41,911 bases of DNA from Spirogloea muscicola (taxonomy: Eukaryota > Streptophyta > Zygnematophyceae > Spirogloeales > Spirogloeaceae), in the NCBI GenBank assembly GCA_009602725.1, contig WELB01000184.1, positions 124,303 through 166,213 on the forward strand, read 5' to 3'. Made by a program: the position numbers and the translations under genes. The first letter of the stretch is position 1. Each line of letters opens with the position of its first letter. The notes under the pieces are model-generated. The model was not told the DNA's origin. It saw nothing but the letters and a program-made list of their open reading frames with translations, and did not search any database. This document shows positions 9,580-18,555 of this stretch, one piece after another.

Positions 9580-9934
9580 AGAGGCACAGCCCTGCTGCTG
9601 CCTGCTGCCGCAGCCCTTGCGCCGCCACAGCTCTGCTGCTGCCGCCTGCTGCCCAGCCTGTCGCCGCAGCTCATCGCTGCGGGCCTCGCTGGCTCTCTGT
9701 AAGCACCATGGCTGCGCCCATTGCGGGGACAGCTGCTGACCCTCGGTCGAGTCGAGTAGCCGCCTTCCGGCGGTGCCTCGGGGTAAGATTTCCGCTGCGC
9801 TATGTGCGCGTACGTGTGCGCTGTGTGAGCTGGCGTTCCACTCTGTGAGGGGTTGTCTCCAAATCACCCTATGTCCGAGATTTAAACAGGACGTTCTAAC
9901 CCTAACTGTGTGACTTGGGACAGGGACGTTACAA

Positions 9935-10151
9935 TGCATACGGTATACCTGCGCTAGCGACCCGGCTGCATGAAGCCCACCGGCTTCCCATGGAAGCGGG
10001 GGGCGATGGCGAGTCGTGAGAGCTGGTTGAGCAGCTCGAGCCACCGAGCGCCTAACGCCCCGTGTGTGTCGATGGCTAGCGGGAAAAATTCATCGTCCCG
10101 GGGGTGGTCGGCGTCTTGGCCCGAGCGGCGCCGGTCACTGCATACCCCGCC
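9935..10151 (-). pseudogene. LINE copy 1, middle piece (minus)
   Basis: Minus-strand coding sequence including the AAGSLAQVYRM motif and the segment before it. It aligns with 36110-36330, an uninterrupted paralogue. It joins on one side to 7540-7827 (across the family C LTR) and on the other to 16247-16516 (across the Harbinger element). Confidence 0.8.
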
Positions 10152-10385
10152 TTAGGGCCAATTTACACCGGGACGGACGGACGGACGGAGGGGTACGTGT
10201 CGCGCGGTGAATGGAACGCCCGGCTTTACACAGCCTGCGCACCCGGACGCGGACGCGTGCCGCGGAGGCGCCACATCGGCGCTGACTAGGACGCCTTTTG
10301 GGCCGCGTTAAGGCGGAAACGGGCGCGTTTGCCACGAGGGCGGACGGAATCGGCACCACCTCCCGAGGAGGGGCCAGTTCCGTCC

Positions 10386-10386
<1 letters not shown>

Positions 10387-10416
<30 letters not shown>
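10387..10416. repeat. Uninterrupted run of 30 C
   Basis: Thirty consecutive C residues just inside the left end of the Harbinger element. The G-rich complement could form a quadruplex. Apparent proline-rich or glycine-rich reading frames here are artefacts of the run. The true length may differ from the assembly. Confidence 0.9.
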
Positions 10417-10417
<1 letters not shown>

Positions 10418-10699
10418 TCCACGCTGTTGGACCCCAAAAACCGCCCGGGCTGCCCGAAAACGGTCAGTCGGCACCCACCCCTCCCCGGCCCCCATCATCA
10501 GCAGGCTCGGGGGAGCGTGACCAGCCACCCCTTCGGCCCCGCCTCCCGCCTTCCCTCGGCGCCGGGAGCATGGTGCTGCCCTTCCCGGTGGCTCGGTGCC
10601 TTTGGGTCTGGTGTCCTGCTACCGTATGCGATTGTCTATGTCCCTGCAGCGCTCCCAAGCGCTTGCTTTGCACCGCCGCGCTNCGGGGCAGCATGGCCG

Positions 10700-10793
10700 G
10701 GGCGGGGCGAGGCGGGCCGCGGCGCCTCGGCGCCCGCGGCTGCCCCTCCTTCCCTCAGCTCATCTGACTTCCGACTGCTGACACGGGGGTATT
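10700..10793 (+). pseudogene. LINE C-terminal tail fragment
   Basis: A frame ending SSDFRLLTRGY and a stop at 10793-10795 matches the conserved C-terminus of the LINE family seen at 26707 and 31020. The upstream part does not align well and no typical LINE 3' UTR follows, so it is a short relic inside the Harbinger element. Confidence 0.5.
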
Positions 10794-10795
10794 GA

Positions 10796-11426
10796 GGGCG
10801 CCCTGCCTGCCCAGCCTGTGGCTCCGTCATGAACGCCTGTATGCATCCGGCTGGCATTTCACAGCCGATTCTTCCACATCAGCAGCCGCGTTCTCTTCTC
10901 CCTCCTCGCGCTCCCCGTCGCCCCCTCGGCCGCCTGCGGGCCTGCCGTCCTCGCGCGGCGCGCTTTTGTGCGCCCCGGCTCCGATGCCGCGGGTGGCTTC
11001 GGGCTTGCTCCGCCCCACCGCATGCGCCTCGCCATCCTCCCCTGACGCCGCTCCTCGGCGATTGCCGTGCACTTGCAGGCCGCGCTCTCCATCCGGGCTC
11101 CTGACAGCGCGACGACGCTCGTGTCCCTGGGCTACTCCGACCTCTGAAGAAAAAGTGCTCATCCTACGGGGCTCTCATCTTTGTTCATTCTCTTTTAGCT
11201 GGCTTGCCCAGCCCCTATCCCCTATCCTCACTGGGCGAGCCCTTTCTTTCTTCCTTCTCCGCGCTTTCTCTTCTCATCTTTCTGCAAGACCCTCCTTTCA
11301 TTCGCAGCCCTTGGTCCCATTTGGAAGAGCTGCTTCTCTCCTAGGGCTGCCCTCAAACAGCTGTCGCCCCACTTTGGCAGAGCTGCCACCTCTCCTCTCC
11401 TTGCAGCGGCGCTGTCGCCCCGGCCC
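10796..11426. other. Harbinger interior with one LINE 3' hairpin relic
   Basis: GC-rich sequence with long but uninformative open frames. At about 11198-11255 the LINE 3'-end motif recurs (GCCCAGCCCCTATCC, then CTCACTGGGCGAGCCCTTTC). Nothing else is recognisable. Confidence 0.5.
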
Positions 11427-11980
11427 TTGGGCCCCGCCTGGCAGCGCTCAGCTCCCCGTTGCTCCCGCTCTTGCTATGGCTGGCATCCGCCACATAGCTC
11501 CGATAAGATTGCTCTGGCTGCGCACATGCTGAGGGTCGTTGAGGGTGGTGAGCGCATTGCCCCCCACAACCTACTCGGAAATGCTATGTTCGGCATTGTG
11601 CGCGAGGCGGGGTATCATCCTGCACTGTAGCTGTCCGGCATCATGCCGGTCTTCGATAAGCACGGCAAGCCATACATGCGGCGTCTGGACGTGGTCGCCA
11701 CCCCTGGAGCGGTGGGCCTCGCCTGCTTCTGGACGTTGACCTTGTTGACGCTTTCCAAGCTGGAGCTCCCGCGTCGACTGTGGCTGGCTGGGCAACGACA
11801 AGCATGGAGCTCAAAAGGAGAGGCATCCCAGGGACCACCCCCGAGGAGACCAACTTCTTTCCGTGCGCCATGGATCTTCACAGTGGCTGCGTTAAGACAC
11901 GGTCCTCCCTCCTCCAGCATCTGGCCCAGCTGCTTGACGCGCATCATCGACTGTCGGAAGTGCAGCTTGGGGCACACTAG
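11427..11980 (+). pseudogene. LINE endonuclease-like domain fragment inside Harbinger
   Basis: Frames at 11427-11630 and 11643-11980 line up with the LINE at 23693-24292. Matching pieces are HMLRVVEGGERIAPHNLLGN (zinc-motif end and following helix), MRRLDVVATP and LLDVDLVDAF (the two acidic motifs of the endonuclease-like domain), and later FFPCAMDLHS. At least two frameshifts and a stop separate them. It lies inside the Harbinger element, so either the LINE inserted into it or the transposon captured it. Confidence 0.7.
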
Positions 11981-12104
11981 CATTCCACAGGCAATGGTTG
12001 CATCTGCAAAGTGCGGCTCTCGCTACTTTTGCAGCGCTCCCAAGCTCTGGCTGTTCATCAGCGTGCTGGGCGCGCTCCATGTGAGGCCACTGGCTCAAAG
12101 AGAA

Positions 12105-12425
12105 ACTAAGCAGCTACGAAGCACTCAGTAACCCCTGCTAAGCAGCCTCAGGTCAGAGAAACTGGGCTCCTGGACGCGGGTCCCCTAGCCGGCGCCAGAG
12201 GCAGCAGCGAGGGCTCTTCCGGCACGCAGGTGCAGCGCGCGGGCCATAGACCTCTATATTTTCCAGCCCCTATCCTCAATGGGCGAGCCCGTTCGTCTTT
12301 CGTCTTTTTTGGGCTGGCTGTTATAGCCCCTGTTTCAGCCTGGCAATTTCATGCTGGGCTGGCCTCTTATACCTTTGGGCTGGCTTTGCCAGCCACTCTT
12401 CTCTATGGGCGAGCACTCTCTCTTT
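12105..12425. repeat. LINE 3'-end relics in opposed orientations
   Basis: A minus-strand LINE tail (about 12105-12255, with the CAGTAACCCCTGCTAAGCAG stop region) is joined to plus-strand 3'-end motifs. TTTCCAGCCCCTATCCTCAA lies near 12268, and further GGGCTGGCT hairpins lie near 12310, 12355 and 12375, followed by CTCTATGGGCGAGCACTC. This head-to-head arrangement recurs at 30625-31152. Confidence 0.7.
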
Positions 12426-12779
12426 ACGGCCACTGCCTTGCTTTTGGAAGAGCTATTTGTTTTCCTTGCTCACTTGGCATAGCCCCACGTCTTGCACTGG
12501 CTTTTGCCTGGAGTGTATTGGCTGATTTGGCCTCCCAATCAAGTCATGCGCACCGCCGGCCTTGCTCCGCGCCCGAGCTTTCGCCAGTCCGTCCACAGCC
12601 TCGGGCTTTGCCATGTTCCGGCTTCCAGCCTTCCTTGCGACGGGCCCCCCCCTTTCCGCCCTGGCCCGGCACGGGCGCTGGCCGGGCTTTGCCGCCCTCC
12701 CCGCGCCACCGTGCCCCGCGCTCCCCCCGCCATGGCTGCGCCCCTCGCCCCGCCCCCGCCCCGCCCCTCGCNCCCCCTT

Positions 12780-13140
12780 TCTTTGTATTTTATATAATAG
12801 AGTACAAGAGAGTATAGGAATATAGAGATAAGTGGTGTAAGGAGTGGGCTTAGGATTACAGGACCATAGGACCAGGGCCTTAGAGGAGGTTATAGGAAAG
12901 GGGGTGGGGGTACCCCTACTACCCTGCATTGAGAAAGAGAGGATTTGTTGTCCTATGTCCTAAGAACTGTCGGTTTTATCTGTATAATGAGGGTAATAGT
13001 TGCGTACCATAGATTATAGGATTTGTACCAGTATCCTATAAACAGTGCTCAGTTGCTAAGAGAAGAGGGGGCATGTTTCAATAGACGGTTGATACGCCTA
13101 TTTAGAGAGAGGTTGTATCCATCCTTTTTAAGATAATTGA
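12780..13140. other. AT-richer Harbinger interior, no gene seen
   Basis: Composition changes sharply here from GC-rich to about half AT with GTATAGGAATATAG-like short repeats. I see no open frame or known element. Confidence 0.4.
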
Positions 13141-13200
13141 TTGCTACAACTTGCAGCATAGTTCTTCCACTTTCCACAGGCATGCATGGGCACCAGATGG
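13141..13200 (+). repeat. 60-bp direct repeat, copy 1
   Basis: TTGCTACAACTTGCAGCATA to GGGCACCAGATGG, repeated at 13590-13654 with a few changes. The pair brackets the TGACTCA-rich block and looks like the arms of a small duplication. Confidence 0.75.
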
Positions 13201-13369
13201 TCCTGCGGCCACGTCATACAGCATTCGTCAGAGTCAGACAGCAGCGGTGACAAATTCCAAGCTATTCATGAACAACGCGAAGGCAAGGGCCATAACATGT
13301 ATCAGGTCTTGCGGGCATTTTCCAAAAGGCTTGTAAAGTACCCCATGAATACGAAGGAACACAGATGGC

Positions 13370-13575
13370 TCACTGACTCACCACTGACTCACCACTGACT
13401 CACACTGACTCACCTGCTCATTTGCATAAGTGGGGGAAAAAAGAATAGGGTTATTGCTATTATATAGTCTGTTAGGTGAGTCAGTTGAGTCAGTGTATAT
13501 AGGCCATAAATATATACACAAGGGCCGGAAGACAGCTTATGGTGCTGTTAGAGAGTCACTGACTCAGCTGACTCA
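13370..13575. repeat. TGACTCA-rich tandem and inverted repeats
   Basis: At 13371-13412 the heptamer TGACTCA recurs four to five times in direct orientation. At about 13474-13495 it appears inverted (GTGAGTCAGTTGAGTCAGTG), and at 13553-13577 in both senses. The heptamer is palindromic around its central base, like an AP-1/bZIP site. The cluster may be subterminal transposase or bZIP binding sites; that is inference only. Confidence 0.6.
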
Positions 13576-13589
13576 CCGCAAGAAGAGGA

Positions 13590-13654
13590 TTGCTACAACT
13601 TGCAGCACAGCATAGTTCTTCCACCTTCTACAGGCATGCATGGGCACCAGATGG
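13590..13654 (+). repeat. 60-bp direct repeat, copy 2
   Basis: Second copy of 13141-13200, with a 5-bp internal insertion (CACAG) and two substitutions. Confidence 0.75.
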
Positions 13655-14064
13655 CCTGGTGCTCAATGTAACGCGCATCCTTTTTAAGAAGCCAAGAAGC
13701 CCTCTGGTGCCCCCAGGACGACCTATTTTACGGCACCAATAGAGCCGACCAAAGCGTGTATAGAGCTTTACTCAGAAGTTAAGAGCGAGGTCGAAGGGAT
13801 GCTCAAGTATAATGGGGATGTTACGTGTGTTACCGACATAAGGGTTATGATAGGCATAGCGGATATTGAAATCTGCGTGCAGGCCCCGCGTAAGTGGTCA
13901 CACGCCACATCATACGTCTGCAGAGATGTCCGGCGCCGGCAGCTCTGACCTGGAGCGCTGTCATAGCGCCAGCCTAACCGCCAAGGCCGCGCAGTCCCCA
14001 GCACTTTCTCCGGACAGCCGCGGCCGGCGGCCGGTGGCTGCCAAGGCAGCAGCCGACATGCCGG

Positions 14065-14965
14065 GTGCAACCTGCGACTGGCTTTTCCAGCCCCTATCCT
14101 CAATGGGCGAGCCCTCCTTCCTGCGACGAGGGCAACAGCTCCTCGCCGCCAACGCCAGCGCTACCAGCGCATACAGCGCCAGCCGGCGGGAGGACACCGG
14201 CGCGCGGGGGCGCGAGGCCGTTGCGGATCATCAGCCCCGACGTGGACATCCGCCAGCAACAAGTGCAAGAAGGTGGTGGAGGCAGCAGCCCCGGGGCTGA
14301 CGGCAGGGGCGCATGGCGGCATGAATGCACAGTCGCCCTTCTACACGCCAAAGGAGCCCTGGATATGGACAAGAAGAGCGCCAAGGTCAGGCCAGGTGAG
14401 CACCGGTCTGCACTATTGCTCATCGCTGCGGACGGTCTTCCGCAACAACGGCTGTTACTGAACCACGCACCGCCTCTTGTCTTCTTCAGGCCAAGGGCAG
14501 GCTGATTGGAAGAAAATCCACAACACCATTGTCGGCACATTTCCAAGCCTCAACAAGGATGATGAAGCTTGCAGGGCCAAGTACAGAGGCGATGACAGGT
14601 TCTACAAGGACGAGAAGAAGAAGATGGGGACGAGCGGCGAGGGGGCATCCACGCTCCGCGGCACTGCGGCAGAGTTGTTCAGCATCATGGACTCCTACCA
14701 GGGGTTGAAGCCTTATGTGTACACAACAGCTCACCTTGATAGCCCCGGCCCCGCAATGGATTTTCCGGACATGGCGCCCAGGGAGGAGGCGTCGACCAGT
14801 CAGCGGCCGAAGAGGAAGGCCGACGCACAGGCGGAGCGCCAGGAGAAGCTGATGACGCACATGGTAGAACAACAGCAGCAACAGCATGAAGAACAGCAGC
14901 AACTGCAGCTGAAACAGCATGAAGACCTCACGTCCCTGCTCGGCAAGTTGATAGAGAAGTTCTAG
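14065..14965 (+). CDS. Harbinger-associated Myb/SANT-like (trihelix) DNA-binding protein
   Basis: Two exons are supported: exon 1 to 14395 and exon 2 from 14490, with a 94-bp GT-AG intron (CCAGGTGAG to CTTCTTCAGG, pyrimidine-rich acceptor). The join restores one frame through a trihelix fold: WRHECTVALLHAKGALD, then QADWKKIHNTIV, then ACRAKYRGDDRFYKDEKKKM. The C-terminus (about 14850-14965) is a Gln/Glu-rich coiled coil ending LGKLIEKF, typical of PIF/Harbinger second proteins, which bind DNA and help import or recruit the transposase. The start is uncertain: the ATG at 14065 lies beside a LINE 3'-hairpin relic (14077-14118) that has entered the frame. The gene converges on the transposase. 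Confidence 0.72.
14077..14118 (+). repeat. LINE 3'-hairpin relic inside the Myb-like frame
   Basis: TGGCTTTTCCAGCCCCTATC followed by CTCAATGGGCGAGCCC is the family's 3'-end signature, here without other LINE sequence and read through by the open frame of the Myb-like gene. Confidence 0.75.
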
Positions 14966-15009
14966 TAAGGGCACCGCTGATGTAAATAAGTGTTTTAAAC
15001 AGTCTAATT

Positions 15010-15044
15010 GAGCTATCTCTTTCATGGATATTCGCAGTCCATGC
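15010..15044 (+). repeat. 35-bp exact direct repeat, copy 1
   Basis: GAGCTATCTCTTTCATGGAT followed by ATTCGCAGTCCATGC, identical to 15304-15338. It lies between the two convergent Harbinger genes, so it may be part of a duplicated shared 3' UTR. Confidence 0.85.
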
Positions 15045-15303
15045 AAATGCTGGCCCTTGCAGTACAAAACCTGAGGTGGCACACTCTTCAGCCTTGTCCT
15101 TAAGATCTTGAAAGCAGAACTTTGCTGCATGTATTACAGAGGGACAGGACATGCACTACAAACATTGCTACCCTTGCATCAGTATGACATGAAAGTAATG
15201 ATTGAGTCAAGGACGAACTCCACTCTTGCTAGTGAACTGCATGAACGGTTCTCTGGTTGTACTTGTAAGCCAAGTTAATGTGATCAATATGATAAAGTCT
15301 ATC

Positions 15304-15338
15304 GAGCTATCTCTTTCATGGATATTCGCAGTCCATGC
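15304..15338 (+). repeat. 35-bp exact direct repeat, copy 2
   Basis: Identical to 15010-15044; it ends 14 bases before the transposase stop codon on the minus strand. Confidence 0.85.
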
Positions 15339-15351
15339 CATCCTCAGCGTC

Positions 15352-15993
15352 CTACTGATGTTCATAGAGGGTGCGTGCTAGCGCATCCCTCCTCTGAGGG
15401 CCTTGAGGCACTTCTTGAACATCAGGGTGGTTGAAGTAATCCTCCTCGTCCGCGGGCTGCTCGCTGTCTGGCATCCAGTCGGCATCGATTGGATCCTTGT
15501 CGTCAATGCACATGTTGTGCAAGACGATGCATGCCGCGACATGGAGGGGCACATAGTCGAGCTGGACGTCCATCCGCTTCTGCAGAATCCTGAAGCCCCC
15601 CTTGAGGTGTCCCAGTCCCTGCTCAACCACCATCCTCGCGTGGCCGCAAGCAAGCCTCGCTGCCACCGGCACAGCTGCTCTGTAGTTCGTGTCCTGCTTC
15701 TCGATCGTGTCGCCAAGAGCCTGGACCAACTTGTCGAAAACTATGCGCGACACTCTCAGGCGCTTCCGGAAGTCCTGCTCGGTGAAGTCGGCCTGCAGCT
15801 GCTGGAGCCAGCCGGTCGGCTGCGTGGAGCTCCACCTGCGGCGCGGTGCTCTCTCCTCCTCCCCGTGCAGCATCATCAAAGGTACGACAGCCATGAGCCG
15901 GAGCTGCCTTGCCCGGCGCATCTGGCGCAGCCGCCAGATGATGATCACGATTGCGATGATGATGCAGAGTTTCCACCTCCGCTCAGGCTCCAT
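15352..15993 (-). pseudogene. PIF/Harbinger (HARBI1-type) transposase with deleted catalytic core
   Basis: The 213-aa frame starts at 15993. Residues 70-115 (FTEQDFRKRLRVSRIVFDKL and the VPVAARLACG helix) match the N-terminal helix-turn-helix region of HARBI1-like transposases. It then jumps directly to RMVVEQGLGHLKGGFRILQK and HVAACIVLHNMCID, the C-terminal end of the DDE_Tnp_4 domain. The segment that should carry the first two catalytic Asp residues, normally about 150-200 residues, is missing in frame, so only the Glu region (MVVEQ) remains. It cannot cut DNA but could still encode a stable short protein. The C-terminus is acidic (ADEEDYFNHPDVQE). It converges with the Myb-like gene. Confidence 0.85.
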
Positions 15994-16246
15994 GCCTGCA
16001 GGCCTGGTCGGCAGCGGGAGGGGGGAGCTTGCGCCTGCGGGGGCGGTCGACCAGGCTGCAGGCGGCGGCGCTGCTGCTGGGGTTTGAAGCTGCTGCCCGG
16101 GGCGCCGGGCAGCCAGTCTGACCTGGCGGGGCTTGGGGGGCGGTTCCGCACGTGCAGGCGGCCTCGGCCTCCGTGGCCGCGTCCACCCCCCCCACCGGGG
16201 CGGACGCCAGCGTCCGGCCGTCCGTCCCGGTGTAAATTGGCCCTTA

Positions 16247-16516
16247 GAGGCACAATGTGCGGGTGTGTGCGGTCGTAGGATCGGTAGTCACCACGTCAAG
16301 GAGGAGACGTGGCCCGCCGGCTGGTGGGGTGGCCACAAGGTGGACGCGACGGCGTAAAGACCGTCCGCCCCTTGCTGTAGCGGCATGACTGCGGGTTTCT
16401 CGGCGGCCACCGAGAAGCCGGCCTCCACGAGGAATTCCGTGCATCGCATCCCAAAGGAGGTCGTGTGCCGCTGTTCGCTCCCCACCGTGTGAGCAGCGCA
16501 GAACGTGGGCGGTAGC
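16247..16516 (-). pseudogene. LINE copy 1, 5' piece (minus): zinc motif and endonuclease-like domain
   Basis: The minus-strand frame reads AHVLRCSHGGERTAAHDLLW (end of the zinc motif) and then RRVHLVATPPAGGPRLLLDV, the acidic motifs of the endonuclease-like domain. Removing the Harbinger element joins it to 10151 and the domain continues. The LINE is truncated at 16516, where a family C LTR begins. LINE copy 1 totals about 775 bp and is 5'-truncated, as is usual for LINEs. Confidence 0.8.
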
Positions 16517-17118
16517 TTTGCTCCACGTATGTGTTGCTAAGTACGGCTCGAACTCCGGGCTTCGTACCGCACTTGCACCGCCCAGGAGGCGCCGCTTCGT
16601 GTCTCCTTTGTATCGCCCAGGAGGCGCCGCTTCGTGTCTCCTTCGTACGCTAAGGAGGCGCCGCTTCGTATCCACATTTGTCAGGCCCGCCTCCAGGGAT
16701 GAACCTTGCGGCTAACTTCGTCACACTTCTGGGGAGGGGGGTGGCAGATGAAACGCTCGAAGTCAGTAGGCCGAGGACTGACTCTCCAGTCGGATCCGTG
16801 ACACCGACGGAGGCACGGCTCTGCTGCTGCCGCAGCCGCCGCCACAGCTCCGCTGCTGCCGCCTGCTGCTCAGCCCGTCGCCGCAGCTCGTTCGTCGCTG
16901 TGGGCCTCGCCGGCTCTCTGTGAGTAGACTGGTTGCGCCCATGGGGTAACAGCTACTGACTCCCAGTAGAACCACCGCCTTCTGGCGGTGCCTCATTTTT
17001 AAAACTTCCGCTGCACTTTGTGTGCGAGTGCTGTGCGTGCTGGCGTTTCACTCTGTAGGAGGATTGTCCCAAGAACCTCCTATGTCCGGACTCCACCAAG
17101 GACGGAACAACCTCTCGG
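16517..17118 (+). repeat. Family C LTR, truncated at both ends
   Basis: From TTTGCTCCACGTATG it follows the family C sequence (compare 7924 onward) to the GTCCGGACTCCACCAAGGAC region, then is cut by the family A LTR at 17119. Its U3 holds three 35-bp units (AGGAGGCGCCGCTTCGTGTC, 16584-16672) not found in other copies. Confidence 0.75.
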
Positions 17119-18555
17119 TGTGACGTTATGATCCCCATACACACAGTCAGGGTTTTAGGACGTCCTTATTGCATTCGCTTGCTGGGGTTCAGAGACAAAC
17201 ACCCAGCACAGTGAAGCAGCACGTGTACCACGCAGCAGAATACTTTGCCGTGAGGCGCCACCGACAGGTGGGGACTCACCTCTCAGGTACGGGCCAGCAA
17301 CTGTCCTCTAAGGAGCAGTCACAGTCTTACCACAGAAGAGCCGATGAAGGTCGCGACGACAGGATGCGGTAATGGGCTGCAGCAGCAAGCAGCAGCGGGG
17401 CTGCGTCGGCGGTGCTGCGACAGCAGGCGGCAGCAGGGCTGTGCCTCTCTCTTGCGGGCTTCACTGATCTTGACCGGGTGCCCCGAGTCTGGTCTCAGCC
17501 CTACTTATAGTGCTTCAAGTGCCACCCTCCCCAGGGGTCTCTGGGAGGCTCGCCTCAAGGCCCACCGTCGACAAGGCGGGCCCGACAAGGGGATACTAGT
17601 GCGAGGCAGGCCACGCAGCTCCCTTCTGGATGCGCGGCCGTCCTGCGGCGCGGCGCCGACTAGCGGCGCTGTAATGAACCAGCCGTCTGTTTAAGCCACC
17701 TGACTCTGTTGGCATTCCATGACCGGCCATTTGGGACAAGTGGCCCGCCAGGTGGCGGGTTGGCTTGCCGGGCAGGTGCCCCCGCCCAGAGGCGGGCGCC
17801 GGCCGTCCTAAAATACCCTCACCAGGATCCACCCGTTCAAGGGAGGATCTTTGGCCTGCCGCAAGGCGGGCGGGCCTTGGGGCGACACGCTCACACCCCT
17901 GGAGGGGGGGGTGGCACGGGGAGCACGAGGAGCCTTGGGGGCTGAGGCTCGGATCAATTGGAATCGGTCAAGCCCAGGAGCAGCCTCGCCGCTGCTCGCC
18001 GCCGCAACCGCCGCCGCACTCTGCTGCGGGGCCTGCTGCGCCGGCCTGCGCCCAGGATTTGGAGACTCCGCCGGCGGCGCCGCCACAGGGCCTGTCTTTC
18101 GCTGCGCCGATGGGCTAGTGCTTTACCGTGTAGTGGGTTGGTCCCAAAACCCCCTACAGCCGAAGTCAATAAGGACTGCTCTCTCTAACTGCGTGTATAG
18201 GGTGAGGTTCCTTACAGGCGCCGCCATGCGGCGCGGCCTAGTGGCGCCGCCCTGTGGCGCCGCCTTGCGGCACCGCTTTGCGCGTCACAGGCGCGTCGCG
18301 GCTTCGTAGGCACGCCACACGTGTCTTGGAGGCCGGTTGGAGCATTCGCCGAGGAGCTTCTCTCTGGGAGCCCAGGATGCGCCGCCTCTACTAGAGGCGG
18401 CGCGCCTGCACGTCACATCGTCAGCAGGCGTGTCACGCCGCACCTTCGCATTGCGCATCGCACACGCGTCGCACGCGTCAGTCGCATGCGCGTTGGTAAA
18501 AATACGTTAGCGCTCAACTCAAATTCAAGCGTCCTGTAACGGCGGGGACGTTACA
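17119..18555 (-). mobile_element. Solo family A LTR (minus), split by a family E LTR
   Basis: It runs on the minus strand from TGTAACGTCCCCGCCGTTAC at 18555 to 17119; without the nested LTR it is about 885 bp. Flanks CTCGG (17114-17118) and CTCAG (18556-18560) agree in four of five bases, so the duplication is probable but not certain. Confidence 0.85.
17670..18216 (+). mobile_element. Solo family E LTR nested in the family A LTR
   Basis: The 547-bp LTR starts TGTAATGAACCAGCCGTCTG and ends GGTTCCTTACA. It has a perfect duplication, GGCGC at 17665-17669 and 18217-18221. A second copy lies at 22098-22671 on the other strand. Its U3 differs from families A-C, but the 3' end shares the GGCGGCGCC hairpin and the CTAACTGCGTGTATAGGG motif. 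Confidence 0.9.

Larger units (their letters stand above)
7828..9934 (+). mobile_element. Solo family C LTR inserted in LINE copy 1 (contains a nested LTR)
   Basis: It starts TGTAACGTTCCCTCCGTTCG and ends GACGTTACA. On both sides the LINE sequence continues (compare the uninterrupted paralogue around 36100). The target duplication is not clean: AAGCG on the left against roughly AATGC on the right. Length is inflated by the nested LTR at 8335-9231 and by an internal duplication; corrected, it is about 960 bp, like the copy at 24632. U3 contains a GGCCGGGTGGGCCAGCTC repeat. Confidence 0.85.
10155..16243. mobile_element. PIF/Harbinger DNA transposon, defective, about 6.1 kb
   Basis: Terminal inverted repeats at 10155-10187 and 16211-16243 match over 33 bp with one mismatch, beginning GGGCCAATTTACACCGGGAC. 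They are flanked by TTA at 10152-10154 and 16244-16246, the 3-bp TWA duplication typical of PIF/Harbinger. Inside are the two expected genes, facing each other: a Myb/SANT-like protein (plus) and a DDE_Tnp_4/HARBI1-type transposase (minus, core deleted). The outside sequences on both sides are LINE DNA that runs uninterrupted through a paralogous site at 36331. The left half also holds LINE fragments and low-complexity tracts of unclear origin. Confidence 0.93.

Noticed and set aside
10298-10795. 165-residue proline-rich ORF
   Set aside because: Much of it is translation of the 30-C run and GC-rich filler across an N base; only the last dozen residues resemble the LINE tail.
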